From Candidatus Latescibacterota bacterium (GTDB lineage Bacteria; Latescibacterota; UBA2968; UBA8231), in the NCBI GenBank assembly GCA_022820485.1, contig JAJEFJ010000068.1, positions 57,291 to 121,290 of the forward strand: a DNA stretch of 64,000 nt, written 5' to 3'. The position numbers were made by a program, and so were the translations under genes. The notes beneath the pieces are model-generated. The model worked only from the letters and a program-made list of their open reading frames with translations. It searched no databases and was not told the DNA's origin. Below are positions 36,166 through 46,081 of this stretch, one piece after another. Each line of letters opens with the position of its first letter. Position 1 is the stretch's first letter.

Positions 36166-38217
36166 TCAGTAGGCTATGCCCACGGGGCGGAGCACGGCGG
36201 CAGCGCGGCGCTCGGATTGCAGGGTTACGGAGATTAGGTACACGCCCGGAGGCAGGGCAGCGCCCTGTGCGTCGCGTCCATCCCAGCGAGCCATTTGCGG
36301 GCCGGCTGTTTGCAGGCCTTGGGACACGGACGCCACGTGGCGTCCGTCGAGTGTATAGATCACCAGTTCGACGGGTACTTGTTCTGGCAGACCATAGAGG
36401 GCATAGGCCACGCGGAGTTCGTCGTGAACGCCATCGCCATTGGGCGTCAACACGGGCGTTGAAAAGCGCAAGTTTTGCACTAGGGCAGGTTGTTGATCCG
36501 AAACGCTAAGGACGCGCAGACTGTTAGTGGAGAGCAGTTCGCTGGCGTCGCCAGAGACGATAGGTTGGGGCAAGGTCTCGACCTCTGAGTCGGTGACGGT
36601 GCCCAAGAACGTAGTGGCCAGTTCAAACACTTCCGCGGCAAAGACGATGCGCAACGGCGCGTTGTTGGCGCGGGTAACGCGCTCGGGCAGGAGTACTGTC
36701 AGCCCATCGTCCTCTTCGCGGACGGCGGTTGGGTCGGTCGCTTGACCGCCGACGAGCAACTCTTTGAACGCAGGCCGGGCACCCGTTTGGATGCGCACTT
36801 GGTCGAAGCCGCGCTGATCCCCGCCTGAGAAGGAGGCCGACAGGTCGTACGCAAACTCGACCATTTCGCCCAAGGCCACCTCGCCGAACCCATGCGCGGG
36901 CCGTGGGTCGGCGAGCGGAGCCACTTCCCCGAGGACGCGCGCCGCTAACAGCGGTGCCCGCTCGACCCACAGCGAATCCAAGCGCACAAAATCCGCAAAG
37001 CGGGTGCTGTGCAAGGTAATGAGCACCTGTATGAAGGAGCCGCTGTCGAGATTGAGCGGCAGGCCCGACTGAGTAGTGGGCGTTGACCAGAAGGTCCAGT
37101 TATCGCGGTCGTAGGTAATTGCGGCTCGCATTCCAGGACGGGGGCTGCGCTGGACAAAGTCACAGGAGGCGCACGTGCGGGCAAACCCAGTGCGGAGATC
37201 GTTCTCGTAGCGGGCGCGCGAGACGACCTTTTCCTTGCCGGTGACCGTGTACTCGTGATAGATGTTTGGGTCGTCGTCGCGGCCCGTGCGAACCTCGATC
37301 TCGGCGAAGGCCCGTGCATCGGGGGCCTCAACGGCCTCGCCATTGACAAAGCGCATCGGCGTGGCAGTAAAGAACAGCCGGCCAAAGTTTTGCTCGGCCC
37401 CGAGGTTGATGATTTTGGAGCGGTACGTGGCCCGCTTGGGAAAGCCCTCGCCATAAATCTCAAACTCGCTGATGGTGCCCAAGAGCGAGCGAGCTTGATT
37501 GCCTTGGCCGCCGGACGTACCGCTAACGCGGCTCAAGGCCGTCTCGTCGATGATGGAGAACTTGCGGGCCCAGCGGAAGAAGCGCACGTATTGCTGGTCG
37601 AAACCAATGCGCACGTCAGGCGCAAAATTTTGCGTCGGCTCGGCCACGATCCTCGCGAGGGGTAGCGGCCCTTTGATGGCGAAAATCTCGCTGTTTTCCT
37701 CTTGGATCGAGACTTGGAAGGCCGGCGTCGAATCCGTGCGCAGCGGCGTGCCGTCGGAGCGGAAACCGCCCGAAGGGGTGTGGAAGCCAAAGGTGTGCGC
37801 CGGCATAGGCACGGCCAAGTCGATGGTAAAAAACTGCTTGCCAATGCCCTCGGCCTTGGAGGAATTGTACGTGGTGCTGTCGGCATCGATGAGTGCAACG
37901 CCGTTTTCGGTTGGGTCGCCGTTGCCTTCGTTCCACTTCCAGATGCGGGGGCGCTCGCCGTCGATATAGCCTAATTCTTTGGGCTGGCGAAAGGTTGTCC
38001 AGTTGCTGAGCAGGGAAATGATGTTGACGCCCGGCTCGACGCGCACCGGCTGGATGGCATTAGGGACGCGCTCAAAGTCAATCATAATGCTGACCGTATC
38101 TTGGCCGGCCCAGGGCTGGCTGCCGCCGAGTTGCCAAGTCGTCACTTCAGCCTTTAGGACGGTCGGAGCCAGAAATCCAATACCAAGGATGAGCGCGAAG
38201 CTGCGGGTGCTCAGCAT
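36166..38217 (-). CDS. Large exported protein, paralogue-like neighbour, FlgD-like C-terminus
   Basis: Signal peptide MLSTRSFALILGIGFLAPTVLKAE; C-term VLTPNGDGVHDELRVAY...LVIYTLDGRHVASV...PPGVYLISVTL. Confidence 0.75.
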   Translation of the reverse strand: MLSTRSFALILGIGFLAPTVLKAEVTTWQLGGSQPWAGQDTVSIMIDFERVPNAIQPVRVEPGVNIISLLSNWTTFRQPKELGYIDGERPRIWKWNEGNGDPTENGVALIDADSTTYNSSKAEGIGKQFFTIDLAVPMPAHTFGFHTPSGGFRSDGTPLRTDSTPAFQVSIQEENSEIFAIKGPLPLARIVAEPTQNFAPDVRIGFDQQYVRFFRWARKFSIIDETALSRVSGTSGGQGNQARSLLGTISEFEIYGEGFPKRATYRSKIINLGAEQNFGRLFFTATPMRFVNGEAVEAPDARAFAEIEVRTGRDDDPNIYHEYTVTGKEKVVSRARYENDLRTGFARTCASCDFVQRSPRPGMRAAITYDRDNWTFWSTPTTQSGLPLNLDSGSFIQVLITLHSTRFADFVRLDSLWVERAPLLAARVLGEVAPLADPRPAHGFGEVALGEMVEFAYDLSASFSGGDQRGFDQVRIQTGARPAFKELLVGGQATDPTAVREEDDGLTVLLPERVTRANNAPLRIVFAAEVFELATTFLGTVTDSEVETLPQPIVSGDASELLSTNSLRVLSVSDQQPALVQNLRFSTPVLTPNGDGVHDELRVAYALYGLPEQVPVELVIYTLDGRHVASVSQGLQTAGPQMARWDGRDAQGAALPPGVYLISVTLQSERRAAAVLRPVGIAY

Positions 38218-38227
38218 GTCCTGCCTC

Positions 38228-38968
38228 CTAGCGAAAATGCACATCGGCGGCATGCAGGGCACCCGGGCCGTTTTGCATCCTCATCAGTTGGCGCTGACGC
38301 GGGCTCAAGCTGTCCCACCACTCGGGCGGGAAGCCGTCGTGCGGGTCGAGTTGGAAGACCAGCATGTGCTTTCTATAGTGGCCGAAGAGGGCGTGGCGGT
38401 TGCGGTCGCCGGTGTTGGCACCGCCGCCGTGCCAGCACTGGCCGTTGAAGACGATCACCGAGCCGGCCGCGGCGGTGGGCTGTACTTCGTGCTGGACCAC
38501 AAATCCCTCCGGGGGCGCGGCGCGGCGACTCTTGTGCGAGCCGGGCACTACGCGAGTGCCGCCGATCTCAGGGGTAAAGTCGTCGAGCATCCACACCGTA
38601 TTCATCATCACCGGCGTGTCCATGTTGAGCATATAGGCGGGGATGTCGCTGTGCAGGTCTTGGAAGCCGTCGCCGGGGCGGACGATACGCGAGTTGAGGC
38701 TGCCCAAAATCAGCGAGGGCTCGAGAAAGTGTTCGAGGATGGGCAAGACGCGGGGGTGGTCGATGCACTGGTGGAAGATGCGATCCATGACCGGGAGGTT
38801 GGCCACGTGGCGGGCCGCGCCGCGGTTGGTGTGTTCGGTGCCGTGCTCTTGTTCGCAGCGGATCAGGGCTTGGCGCATCGCTGCGGCCGTGTCGGAATCG
38901 AGGACGCTTTCGAGCAGGGTGAAGCCGTAGATTTCGATTTCTTGGATGGCTTGTTCGATTTCGTTCAT
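38228..38968 (-). CDS. Phytanoyl-CoA dioxygenase (PhyH) family protein
   Basis: DLHSDIPAYM, WMLDDFTPEIGGTRVVPGSHKSRR, FNGQCWHGGGAN; RBS upstream of ATG 38968. Confidence 0.88.
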   Translation of the reverse strand: MNEIEQAIQEIEIYGFTLLESVLDSDTAAAMRQALIRCEQEHGTEHTNRGAARHVANLPVMDRIFHQCIDHPRVLPILEHFLEPSLILGSLNSRIVRPGDGFQDLHSDIPAYMLNMDTPVMMNTVWMLDDFTPEIGGTRVVPGSHKSRRAAPPEGFVVQHEVQPTAAAGSVIVFNGQCWHGGGANTGDRNRHALFGHYRKHMLVFQLDPHDGFPPEWWDSLSPRQRQLMRMQNGPGALHAADVHFR

Positions 38969-39033
38969 AAAGATTTCCTTTACAAGAGCTACTAAAATAA
39001 GCCCGCAAAGTTCGCTTCTGCAACCGACTGACT

Positions 39034-39753
39034 CTAAGCCGCGTAGAGCGCATCTACGATCATGCGCAAACAGAGGAGCGTGATCGCGATTCTGAAGACC
39101 TTGCGGAAGAGGTTTTCGGAAACCCGGTCGCGCAAGCGCGTCCCGCACCACGAGCCAAGCGCCGCCGCGCCAATCATCCCGGCGATGAGCGGCAGATAAG
39201 GAGCGAAGGCGAAGCCGACAAAACCAAAGACCAAAATTTTGCACAGGTGGGTGACGGTCATGACCGTGCCGTGGGTAATGACCAAGCGGTCCTTGGGCAA
39301 ACCCGCGTTGGCCAAGAAGGCACCGCTCAGGGGCCCGGCGACGCCGACGAAGAGGGCGAGGAAGGTCTGAAAGGCACCGAAAATGGCGAAGTGGCCGGGG
39401 AGGCGAAAAGCGCGGCTGGGCACGGGAACCCAGATGACGAGGAGGATGAAGACGCCTAGGTAAAGGGGCAGATCGTCGAAGCTAAAGTCGCCGACTACCT
39501 GCGCCCCCACGATAGCGCCGAGGAGTGAGCCGCCCGCGAAGGGCCAGAAGATGCGCCATTCGATGTGGCGTAGGCCAAAGAATACGCGGCTGGCGTTGGA
39601 GGCTAGCTGCACGGCACCGTGGACGGGGATGATGGCCGCGGCGGGCAGCAAGCCCGGCATGACCGAGATCAGCGCGATACCGCCGCCTACGCCGATGATG
39701 GCGGTAAAGGTCGAGGTCAGGAAGGAGACGCCGATCAGGAAAAAGGGATCCAT
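39034..39753 (-). CDS. TauE/SafE family sulfite exporter-like membrane protein
   Basis: Multi-TM; GVGGGIALISVMPGLLP..., GSLLGAIVGAQV, GMIGAAALGSWCGTRL. Confidence 0.85.
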   Translation of the reverse strand: MDPFFLIGVSFLTSTFTAIIGVGGGIALISVMPGLLPAAAIIPVHGAVQLASNASRVFFGLRHIEWRIFWPFAGGSLLGAIVGAQVVGDFSFDDLPLYLGVFILLVIWVPVPSRAFRLPGHFAIFGAFQTFLALFVGVAGPLSGAFLANAGLPKDRLVITHGTVMTVTHLCKILVFGFVGFAFAPYLPLIAGMIGAAALGSWCGTRLRDRVSENLFRKVFRIAITLLCLRMIVDALYAA

Positions 39754-40779
39754 TTAGTCGGCGAGAACCTCTTGGGCATAGGCAAACAGGGCGGGGTTGC
39801 CGCCGGTGTGTAGGAAGATCGCCTCGCCGTCGAGCCGGCCGTCGCGCACGTGGGCAACAAGGCCGGCGAGGGCCTTGCTAGTGTACACGGGATCGAGGAG
39901 AATGCCCTCTTTGCGCGCCAAAGTGCGCAAGGCATCCAAGCCGGCGGGAGTGGGGATACCGTACCCCTCGCCGGCGAAGGAACTGTCGTTGTCAAAGTCG
40001 GCGGCGCTCATGGCAATGTCGAGGCCGAGGCGGCGGGCGGCTTGGTTGGCAATGGTGGCCATGGCCTCGTGGTGGCCGTCGGGACCGGGGAAAGGGCTGA
40101 AGCCGCGGACTTGGACCGGCGACTCGATATAGGCTAGGCCTAGCGCCAAGCCAGCCTGAGTAGTGTCGAGGGCGCAGAGGTAGAGATAGGACGGGTTGAT
40201 GCCCTGCTCTTGGCATTGGTGGGCAATCTCCACGCCCGCTTCGGCATAGGCGATGGCGTCGAGATCGATCGCGTCTTCGCGGCGCGGCCAGTACGCGTTT
40301 TTTCCCTGTGCGGAAAGCTCCTCGACCTTAGCTCGGATGGCGTCTTGTTGGGCGTGCCAATCGCCTTCCGCTAGGACGGTGATCTGTGCGCCGAGCAGGT
40401 GCTGTAGCAGGTTGTTACCTTGCGATTCAGTGTGGTCGATTGCGCGCACCGGCCGGAGGAGCAGGTGCAGTTCCAAGTCTAGCTTGGCGCAGGCCGCGGC
40501 GAGTTGACGGCAGTAGTTGGACTGCACCGCCGCGCCCGAGACGATGGTGTCGGCCCCTTTGGCCAAAGCGTCGGCCAAGGCAAACTCGAACATCCGCGTC
40601 TTATTGCCGCCAAAGGCCAAACCGGTCAGGTCGTCGCGCTTGATGTAGAGCGCCGGGCTGTCGAGGTGAGCGGTTAGGCGCGGCAGCGGCTCCAGCGGGG
40701 TGGGGCGGATTGAGGCTAGCTGGACACGGGGTAGCTCGGCGATAGCTGCGGTGAGGGCGTTCGCTTTGGCGGAGTTCAT
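39754..40779 (-). CDS. PLP-dependent D-cysteine desulfhydrase / ACC deaminase family
   Basis: YIKRDDLTGLAFGGNKTRMFEFALADAL, SGAAVQSNYCRQLAAAC, DPVYTSKALAGLV, FLHTGGNPALFAY; ATGA overlap at 40776-40779. Confidence 0.88.
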   Translation of the reverse strand: MNSAKANALTAAIAELPRVQLASIRPTPLEPLPRLTAHLDSPALYIKRDDLTGLAFGGNKTRMFEFALADALAKGADTIVSGAAVQSNYCRQLAAACAKLDLELHLLLRPVRAIDHTESQGNNLLQHLLGAQITVLAEGDWHAQQDAIRAKVEELSAQGKNAYWPRREDAIDLDAIAYAEAGVEIAHQCQEQGINPSYLYLCALDTTQAGLALGLAYIESPVQVRGFSPFPGPDGHHEAMATIANQAARRLGLDIAMSAADFDNDSSFAGEGYGIPTPAGLDALRTLARKEGILLDPVYTSKALAGLVAHVRDGRLDGEAIFLHTGGNPALFAYAQEVLAD

Positions 40780-42035
40780 GTGGTGCATTCCTTTGGCCAA
40801 CCTTGGGGCGGCAGTTGGGAGAGGTGGTTTTGGCGGTGGCATTCTTCGATGACGGCGATCTGCACGCGCACCTGTTGCGGCGTGATCTCGGGTTGGGCTG
40901 CTTCCCGCAACGCGGCGAATACGCCGTCGTAATAGGCGTTGGACATATAGGCAAATGCGTTTTGCTCGTCCTCGTTGGGAGCCCAAGACCGCTCAATCAT
41001 TTTTATCTCTTCGCGGCAATAGCTCGGGCCGGGCAGTGGGTTGCGGATGAGCGATTGCTCGGGTGCCTTTTGCGGATCGTAGTAGCGCCAAGTTAGTCCC
41101 GCAGGGCCGCCGGAGAGGCCGCCGCGCTCGCCGTGGACGGTGTACATGGGCTGCGGGAAGGCGGTGCAGGAGGAGATTTCCACGTCGATGACGGGTTTGT
41201 CTTTGGTGCGCAGCAGAATTTTGACGTAGTCCTCGGCGTCGCCGAAGGTGTTGGCGCGATCCATGGCGCAGAGGATTTGCTCCGGCTCTTTGAAGTCGAG
41301 CAGACGCATGGCTTGGTCCATGGGGTGCGGGCCGGTGTTGAGCAGATTGCCGCCTCGGTATTCCTGCACGGTCTGCCAGTCCCAGCGGCGGGCGAAACCG
41401 CTGAAGGAGATCGAGACTTGGACGATGCGGCCGAGGACGCCCGAGTCAATGACTTGGAGCAGCTTTTGAAATTGGGGCGCATTGCGCGACTGCTGGAAGG
41501 GCAGGAGTAGGCGATCGGCCTTGTGGGCGGCGGCGATCATGGTGTCGAGTTCGGCCACGCTCCAGGCGAGGGGTTTTTCGCAGATGGTGTGGTGGCCGGT
41601 GTTGAGAGAATCAATAGTGGCTTGAGGATGGAGGTGGCTGGGTAGGGCGTTGACGACTAGGTTGATGTCGCCGCGCGCGAGAAGGTCGCGGTAGTCGGCG
41701 TACGCGTCGCAGCCCATTTCGCTTTGGGCGCGCTGGCGGCGGTCGTCAAGGAGGTCGGCGATAGCGACTATTTGGTATTTGTGCGGGGCGGTTTTGAAGT
41801 AGCGGCAGTGGATGTCGAGGCCGGAGCGGCCTTGGCCGAGCACGGCGACGCGGAGGGGTTCTTTTTTTATAGGCAATTTGGGTAGCTCCGAGTAGAGGTG
41901 GGCGTTTATGTTGGGGGTTGAGAGGAAGGGTGTCAAGGGTTTGTTAAGGAGAGTTGGGATGCGTAGTTTACGTGGCGACAGCGGAGGATAGCAAAAGAAA
42001 ACATGAAGCACGTCCGTCTCAATGAATTGGATCAA
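40776..42035 (-). CDS. Gfo/Idh/MocA family oxidoreductase (start uncertain)
   Basis: LRVAVLGQGRSGLDIHCRYF, NLVVNALPSHLHPQATIDSLNTGHHTICEKPLAW. Confidence 0.88.
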   Translation of the reverse strand: MIQFIETDVLHVFFCYPPLSPRKLRIPTLLNKPLTPFLSTPNINAHLYSELPKLPIKKEPLRVAVLGQGRSGLDIHCRYFKTAPHKYQIVAIADLLDDRRQRAQSEMGCDAYADYRDLLARGDINLVVNALPSHLHPQATIDSLNTGHHTICEKPLAWSVAELDTMIAAAHKADRLLLPFQQSRNAPQFQKLLQVIDSGVLGRIVQVSISFSGFARRWDWQTVQEYRGGNLLNTGPHPMDQAMRLLDFKEPEQILCAMDRANTFGDAEDYVKILLRTKDKPVIDVEISSCTAFPQPMYTVHGERGGLSGGPAGLTWRYYDPQKAPEQSLIRNPLPGPSYCREEIKMIERSWAPNEDEQNAFAYMSNAYYDGVFAALREAAQPEITPQQVRVQIAVIEECHRQNHLSQLPPQGWPKECTT

Positions 42036-42761
42036 GAGGGAGGGCCGGTCTTTTCGAGGTTGCAGCGACAGACGCCGTGGTCGGCATTCGACTATTGGGT
42101 ATTGTCACCGGAGGAACCGTTCCCGGTGGAAGGTACAGGAAAAGCTTGTGAACAGGGCTATGTATTTACGGGTGGGCCGGTGGAATTGACCGTAGGACAG
42201 CAACAAATAGCAAGCGGAGCAGAACCCGGGTTTATCGTAGAACCTACTGGATGCGCTCACAAGTTGAAAAACTTGACCGATACATCTGTGAAAGTACTGA
42301 GCGTGCGCGTCGCAATGGACGTGGATTCAGAGACGCAGCAAGGGCTGCAACCCAAGACCGGCACCTTTGACGAGCAAGCGCTAAAGTGGCGCGACGCAAT
42401 CCACGGCGGCTGCGGGCAGATCGCCACCCGGCACGTGCTCTCGCCCGATGACTTCCGCAGTGATTGGACTTTTCTCGATCATGCAATCCTCAGCGCGGGC
42501 GGCTCGGTGGGGTATCACTATCACGACTTTCTCGAAGAAAGCTTTGTGGTGCTGAGAGGACAGGGGCTGATGACGATTGACGACGAGACCTTTGCGGTGG
42601 GGCCGGGATCGGTTACTTGGCAGGGCATTGGGCAGGGGCACGGCATCTACAATCCCGGACCGGAAAAGCTGGAGTTCGTCCGCATTGCCGTGAAGCAGGC
42701 AGACGAAGAGTACACGACCATCGACTTGCACGACGACTTGTCGGCGCGGCGACCGAAGTAA
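42003..42761 (+). CDS. Double cupin domain protein
   Basis: GGSVGYHYHDFLEESFVVLRGQGLMTIDDETFAVGPGSVTWQGIGQGHGIYNPGPEKLEFVRI plus an N-terminal cupin-like half. Confidence 0.8.
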   Translation: MKHVRLNELDQEGGPVFSRLQRQTPWSAFDYWVLSPEEPFPVEGTGKACEQGYVFTGGPVELTVGQQQIASGAEPGFIVEPTGCAHKLKNLTDTSVKVLSVRVAMDVDSETQQGLQPKTGTFDEQALKWRDAIHGGCGQIATRHVLSPDDFRSDWTFLDHAILSAGGSVGYHYHDFLEESFVVLRGQGLMTIDDETFAVGPGSVTWQGIGQGHGIYNPGPEKLEFVRIAVKQADEEYTTIDLHDDLSARRPK

Positions 42762-42796
42762 TCGATACTTCAAGCGCACTTGCAACGGATGGGAGA

Positions 42797-43885
42797 ATGA
42801 CCATGGTCGTCACACTCAAAGAAGTTCTCGACTCTCTACCGCCCGAGCGGCGTGCGGAGATTGACCGTCGATACGAGGAGCCAGAGGAGGCATATGCAAT
42901 GGCAGCAAAAAGCATGGACCAAACCAATACAGCACAGCGCATGGCCGAGGCCGCCGACAATTTCCTCGCGTCCTTAGATGCGGCCGAGCGACAGAAAGCG
43001 GTGATCGACTTTGACGACAGCACGGAGCGCGAAAACTGGCACTACATTCCGAGGGAGCGCGCTGGATTGCCGCTAAAAGAAATGGACGAGCGGCAGCGGG
43101 AGCTAGCGCACGCGCTGATAGCGACCGGAGTCAGCGCGTCGGGGTACGAAAAAGTCTCGACGATCATTTCGCTGGAGCCGATACTGGCCGAGTTAGAGGG
43201 AGCCGGGCGGCGCTTCCAGCGCGATCCTGACCTATATCACGTGAGCATTTTCGGCGATCCGGGTGGAGATGCGCCCTGGGGCTGGCGCTTTGAGGGCCAT
43301 CACGTCTCGCTCAACCACACGGTAGTACAAGGTCGGATGCTGGGATCGACGCCGTTGTTTTTTGGCTCAAACCCCGCCGAAGTGCGCCACGGCGAGCAAA
43401 CTGGACTGCGGGCTTTGCGGGAGGAGGAAGATCTGGGACGTCAGCTTTTACACGAATTGGACGGCGAGCAAAAAGCAGTGGCCATCGTCAGTGCCGAAGC
43501 CCCAAGGGACATTCTCACGACCAATGTGCCCCACGTGCGCGGCGAAGTCGAGCCAGAGGGGTTGGGCAGTGCGGACATGAGCGCAACACAGCGTCAGATC
43601 TTGGACGCCTTGATCGAAGTGTACGTCCGACGCCTGCCCGAAGCAGTGGCCGAAGCCGAATGGGCGCGACTCGGAGCAGCATATTTCCGAGCGGCGCACT
43701 TTGCTTGGGCCGGCGCGAAGGAACGCGGGGGACCGCACTACTACCGGGTGCAGGGACCGAGTTTCCTCGCCGAGTACGACAACACCCAAAACGACGCCAA
43801 TCACATCCACGCAGTCTGGCGCGACCTGCACAACGATTTCGGCGAGGATCTGCTCAGGCGACACTATCGGCAGAACCATACCTAG
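42797..43885 (+). CDS. DUF3500-like protein
   Basis: NWHYIPRERAGLPLKEMDERQRELAHALIATGVSASGYEK...GWRFEGHHVSLNHTVVQGRMLGSTPLFFGSNPAEVRHG; start ATG 42797. Confidence 0.7.
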   Translation: MTMVVTLKEVLDSLPPERRAEIDRRYEEPEEAYAMAAKSMDQTNTAQRMAEAADNFLASLDAAERQKAVIDFDDSTERENWHYIPRERAGLPLKEMDERQRELAHALIATGVSASGYEKVSTIISLEPILAELEGAGRRFQRDPDLYHVSIFGDPGGDAPWGWRFEGHHVSLNHTVVQGRMLGSTPLFFGSNPAEVRHGEQTGLRALREEEDLGRQLLHELDGEQKAVAIVSAEAPRDILTTNVPHVRGEVEPEGLGSADMSATQRQILDALIEVYVRRLPEAVAEAEWARLGAAYFRAAHFAWAGAKERGGPHYYRVQGPSFLAEYDNTQNDANHIHAVWRDLHNDFGEDLLRRHYRQNHT

Positions 43886-43920
43886 ATCCGCATCCCTGCC
43901 CTCATTTTGGAGAGAATCCT

Positions 43921-46044
43921 TTGACCGTTACGGCCGTCTTCAGTTCACGCGCCGCGTTCTACGAACAATTGCACTGTCGCTACCAGCGCCACCAGTTCGA
44001 CAACTGGCAGGTCTGGGGCGGCAACGTGACCATTGCAATCGACGGTCGAGTTTGCGAGCCACCCCTCGCTAGGGCCTATATCGAACCTGGCAAGACGGCT
44101 GCCATTGCCCAGGTGCGCTGCGAGCTTTTCGTCGCCGCCGTTGACCCGCGCGAAGTTCAGCCGGGGGATGTGGATGCGCGGCTGTGGACCGATGCTAGCG
44201 GGACCAATGATTACGTGGAGATGCGGCTGCTTGTCGATGAAGAAGGCGCTCCCGTCCTCGCCGGCAACAACCTCGTCTTTGAGTCGGCGGCTTTCACACT
44301 TGGGCGTACCGGCATCTTCAACTACGCGGTGGAGTTTTCCGCCGATAGCTACGCCGAGGCCGGGCGCAAGGAGTGGATCAGCCTCAACGATTTGGCCGAA
44401 AACCGCGACGGGGTCGTCGTCGTCAGCCCGGAGTGGGTGCACAAGGGACCGACGGTCGCCGAGGTGTGCGTGCGCAAGGTCGGTGCTGTGGTCAAGGGGG
44501 ATCGCTTCTGCTCCGGCCGGCTCGCCGAACTGACGCGGCGCTTAGAAGACATACCTGCCGACGTGATCTATCTGCTGCCCTTTTTTCGTCCGGGTTTTGC
44601 GGATCTGCACACCGGCGCGGATGTGCGCAAGGGTGCCCTCGGCAGCGTCTATGCGGTACGGGATTTTTTCCAGGTTGACCCCGAGCTAGTTTCACTGGCC
44701 GAGGAAGTGGACTGGGGGTCGCTGGTGGCGGAAGGTTTCGTGCTCCCAGACGAGATGGAAGGTCTCGCCGGGCTGTCAGCGGCCCAAGTGGAAAAGGCAC
44801 TCGGCCGCGAAGCCTTCGTCCAGCTCGTCGGTCGCGCCGAGTTGCGGGCACTAACCAAGCGAGCGCACGCCCTCGGCAAGAAGGTCATCTTCGACTTGGT
44901 CCTGATGCAGAGCAGCCGCGACTGTCCGCTGATCGCCGAGCATCCCGAGTGGTATCTGCGCGACGAGCGCGGGGTGCCGCAAATCCACCAGATCGCTTGG
45001 CTGGTCTATTCGGACGTGGCGCTCTTCGACTTGGTTTACAATCAGCCGTTGCAAGAGTACCTGTTGGAGATCGCCCCGTATTGGATTGAGCAATGCGGAT
45101 TCGACGGGGTGCGGATTGACGCTAGCCAGACCATCGACCGGCCCTTCCTCAAAAAGCTCAAGAACCGCATTCAAGCTGCCGCGCCCGAGGCGTTGGTGTT
45201 GGGCGAGACGCTGTGCCCGCTGACCGAAGCAGTGAACGTCCCGGCAGATATGATCTACGCGCTCTTAGTTGACTATCATCGCGACGTCGAGCACGCCCAG
45301 CCCCTCATCGATTTCCTAGAGGAGATGCATCGCACCTTCGCGCCCGGCACCGTAGCTATGGCCTACTTTGAAAACCACGACAGCCCGCGCGCCACCCAAG
45401 TGTGGCACGAGCGATTCCGGGAACTTTTGCGCTGCGACGAGCAGGCGCGGGACTACTGGCAGAGCCTTACCTGTCCCATCCAGCCGGATGCGGAAAATCG
45501 GGCGTTGCTGATGGCCCTGCTCAAGAATTTGCAGGCCGCCCTGATAGACTGCTCGGCCGGCTCGTCCTCTAAGTGCAATCTGACGCGGGGCTTGGAACTG
45601 GGTAGCGAGTGGGGCGAGGAAACGCGCACCGACTTTGAAAACGAAACCCTCCTGCACTTCGACTGGGCCGAGCGCGAGCCGCACGCCAGCCTAGCGAGGG
45701 CCTACGAGCGCCTCTTTGCGCTGCAAAAGGAATGGCCGGAATTCTGCGACGGAGAGGTGTACTTCCACCGCAATGAATTTGCGGGCGGCGACCCGGACGA
45801 CCGCATTCTGGCGTATGTGCGCTATACTGAGCGGAGCGCGCTTTTAGTAGCGCACAACTTCGATCCGCGCACCGTGCGGCGGGCCTCCTACCGATTCGAT
45901 TATCTGCCGCAGCCGCCCACATCGCGCCAAAAGTGCTTCGACACGTACGAGGCCCTTGCGATCGAGGCCATACCCGCCAGTGACGAAATCTCGGAAGTCA
46001 GCCTCATGCCGCTACAGACGCAGGTGTGGCGGCTTTACCGTTAA
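43921..46044 (+). CDS. GH13 (alpha-amylase) family protein, TTG start
   Basis: GSVYAVRDFFQVDPE, CGFDGVRIDASQTID, ALVLGETL, YFENHDSPR: GH13 regions; GGAGAG RBS before TTG 43921. Confidence 0.75.
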   Translation: MTVTAVFSSRAAFYEQLHCRYQRHQFDNWQVWGGNVTIAIDGRVCEPPLARAYIEPGKTAAIAQVRCELFVAAVDPREVQPGDVDARLWTDASGTNDYVEMRLLVDEEGAPVLAGNNLVFESAAFTLGRTGIFNYAVEFSADSYAEAGRKEWISLNDLAENRDGVVVVSPEWVHKGPTVAEVCVRKVGAVVKGDRFCSGRLAELTRRLEDIPADVIYLLPFFRPGFADLHTGADVRKGALGSVYAVRDFFQVDPELVSLAEEVDWGSLVAEGFVLPDEMEGLAGLSAAQVEKALGREAFVQLVGRAELRALTKRAHALGKKVIFDLVLMQSSRDCPLIAEHPEWYLRDERGVPQIHQIAWLVYSDVALFDLVYNQPLQEYLLEIAPYWIEQCGFDGVRIDASQTIDRPFLKKLKNRIQAAAPEALVLGETLCPLTEAVNVPADMIYALLVDYHRDVEHAQPLIDFLEEMHRTFAPGTVAMAYFENHDSPRATQVWHERFRELLRCDEQARDYWQSLTCPIQPDAENRALLMALLKNLQAALIDCSAGSSSKCNLTRGLELGSEWGEETRTDFENETLLHFDWAEREPHASLARAYERLFALQKEWPEFCDGEVYFHRNEFAGGDPDDRILAYVRYTERSALLVAHNFDPRTVRRASYRFDYLPQPPTSRQKCFDTYEALAIEAIPASDEISEVSLMPLQTQVWRLYR

Positions 46045-46081
46045 TTTTTACAGCTTTTAACCTCAACTAGGAGACCCCATC

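Noticed and set aside
43660-43920. N-terminal extension of the GH13 ORF
   Set aside because: Overlaps the DUF3500-like gene in another frame; RBS and TTG at 43921 fit better.
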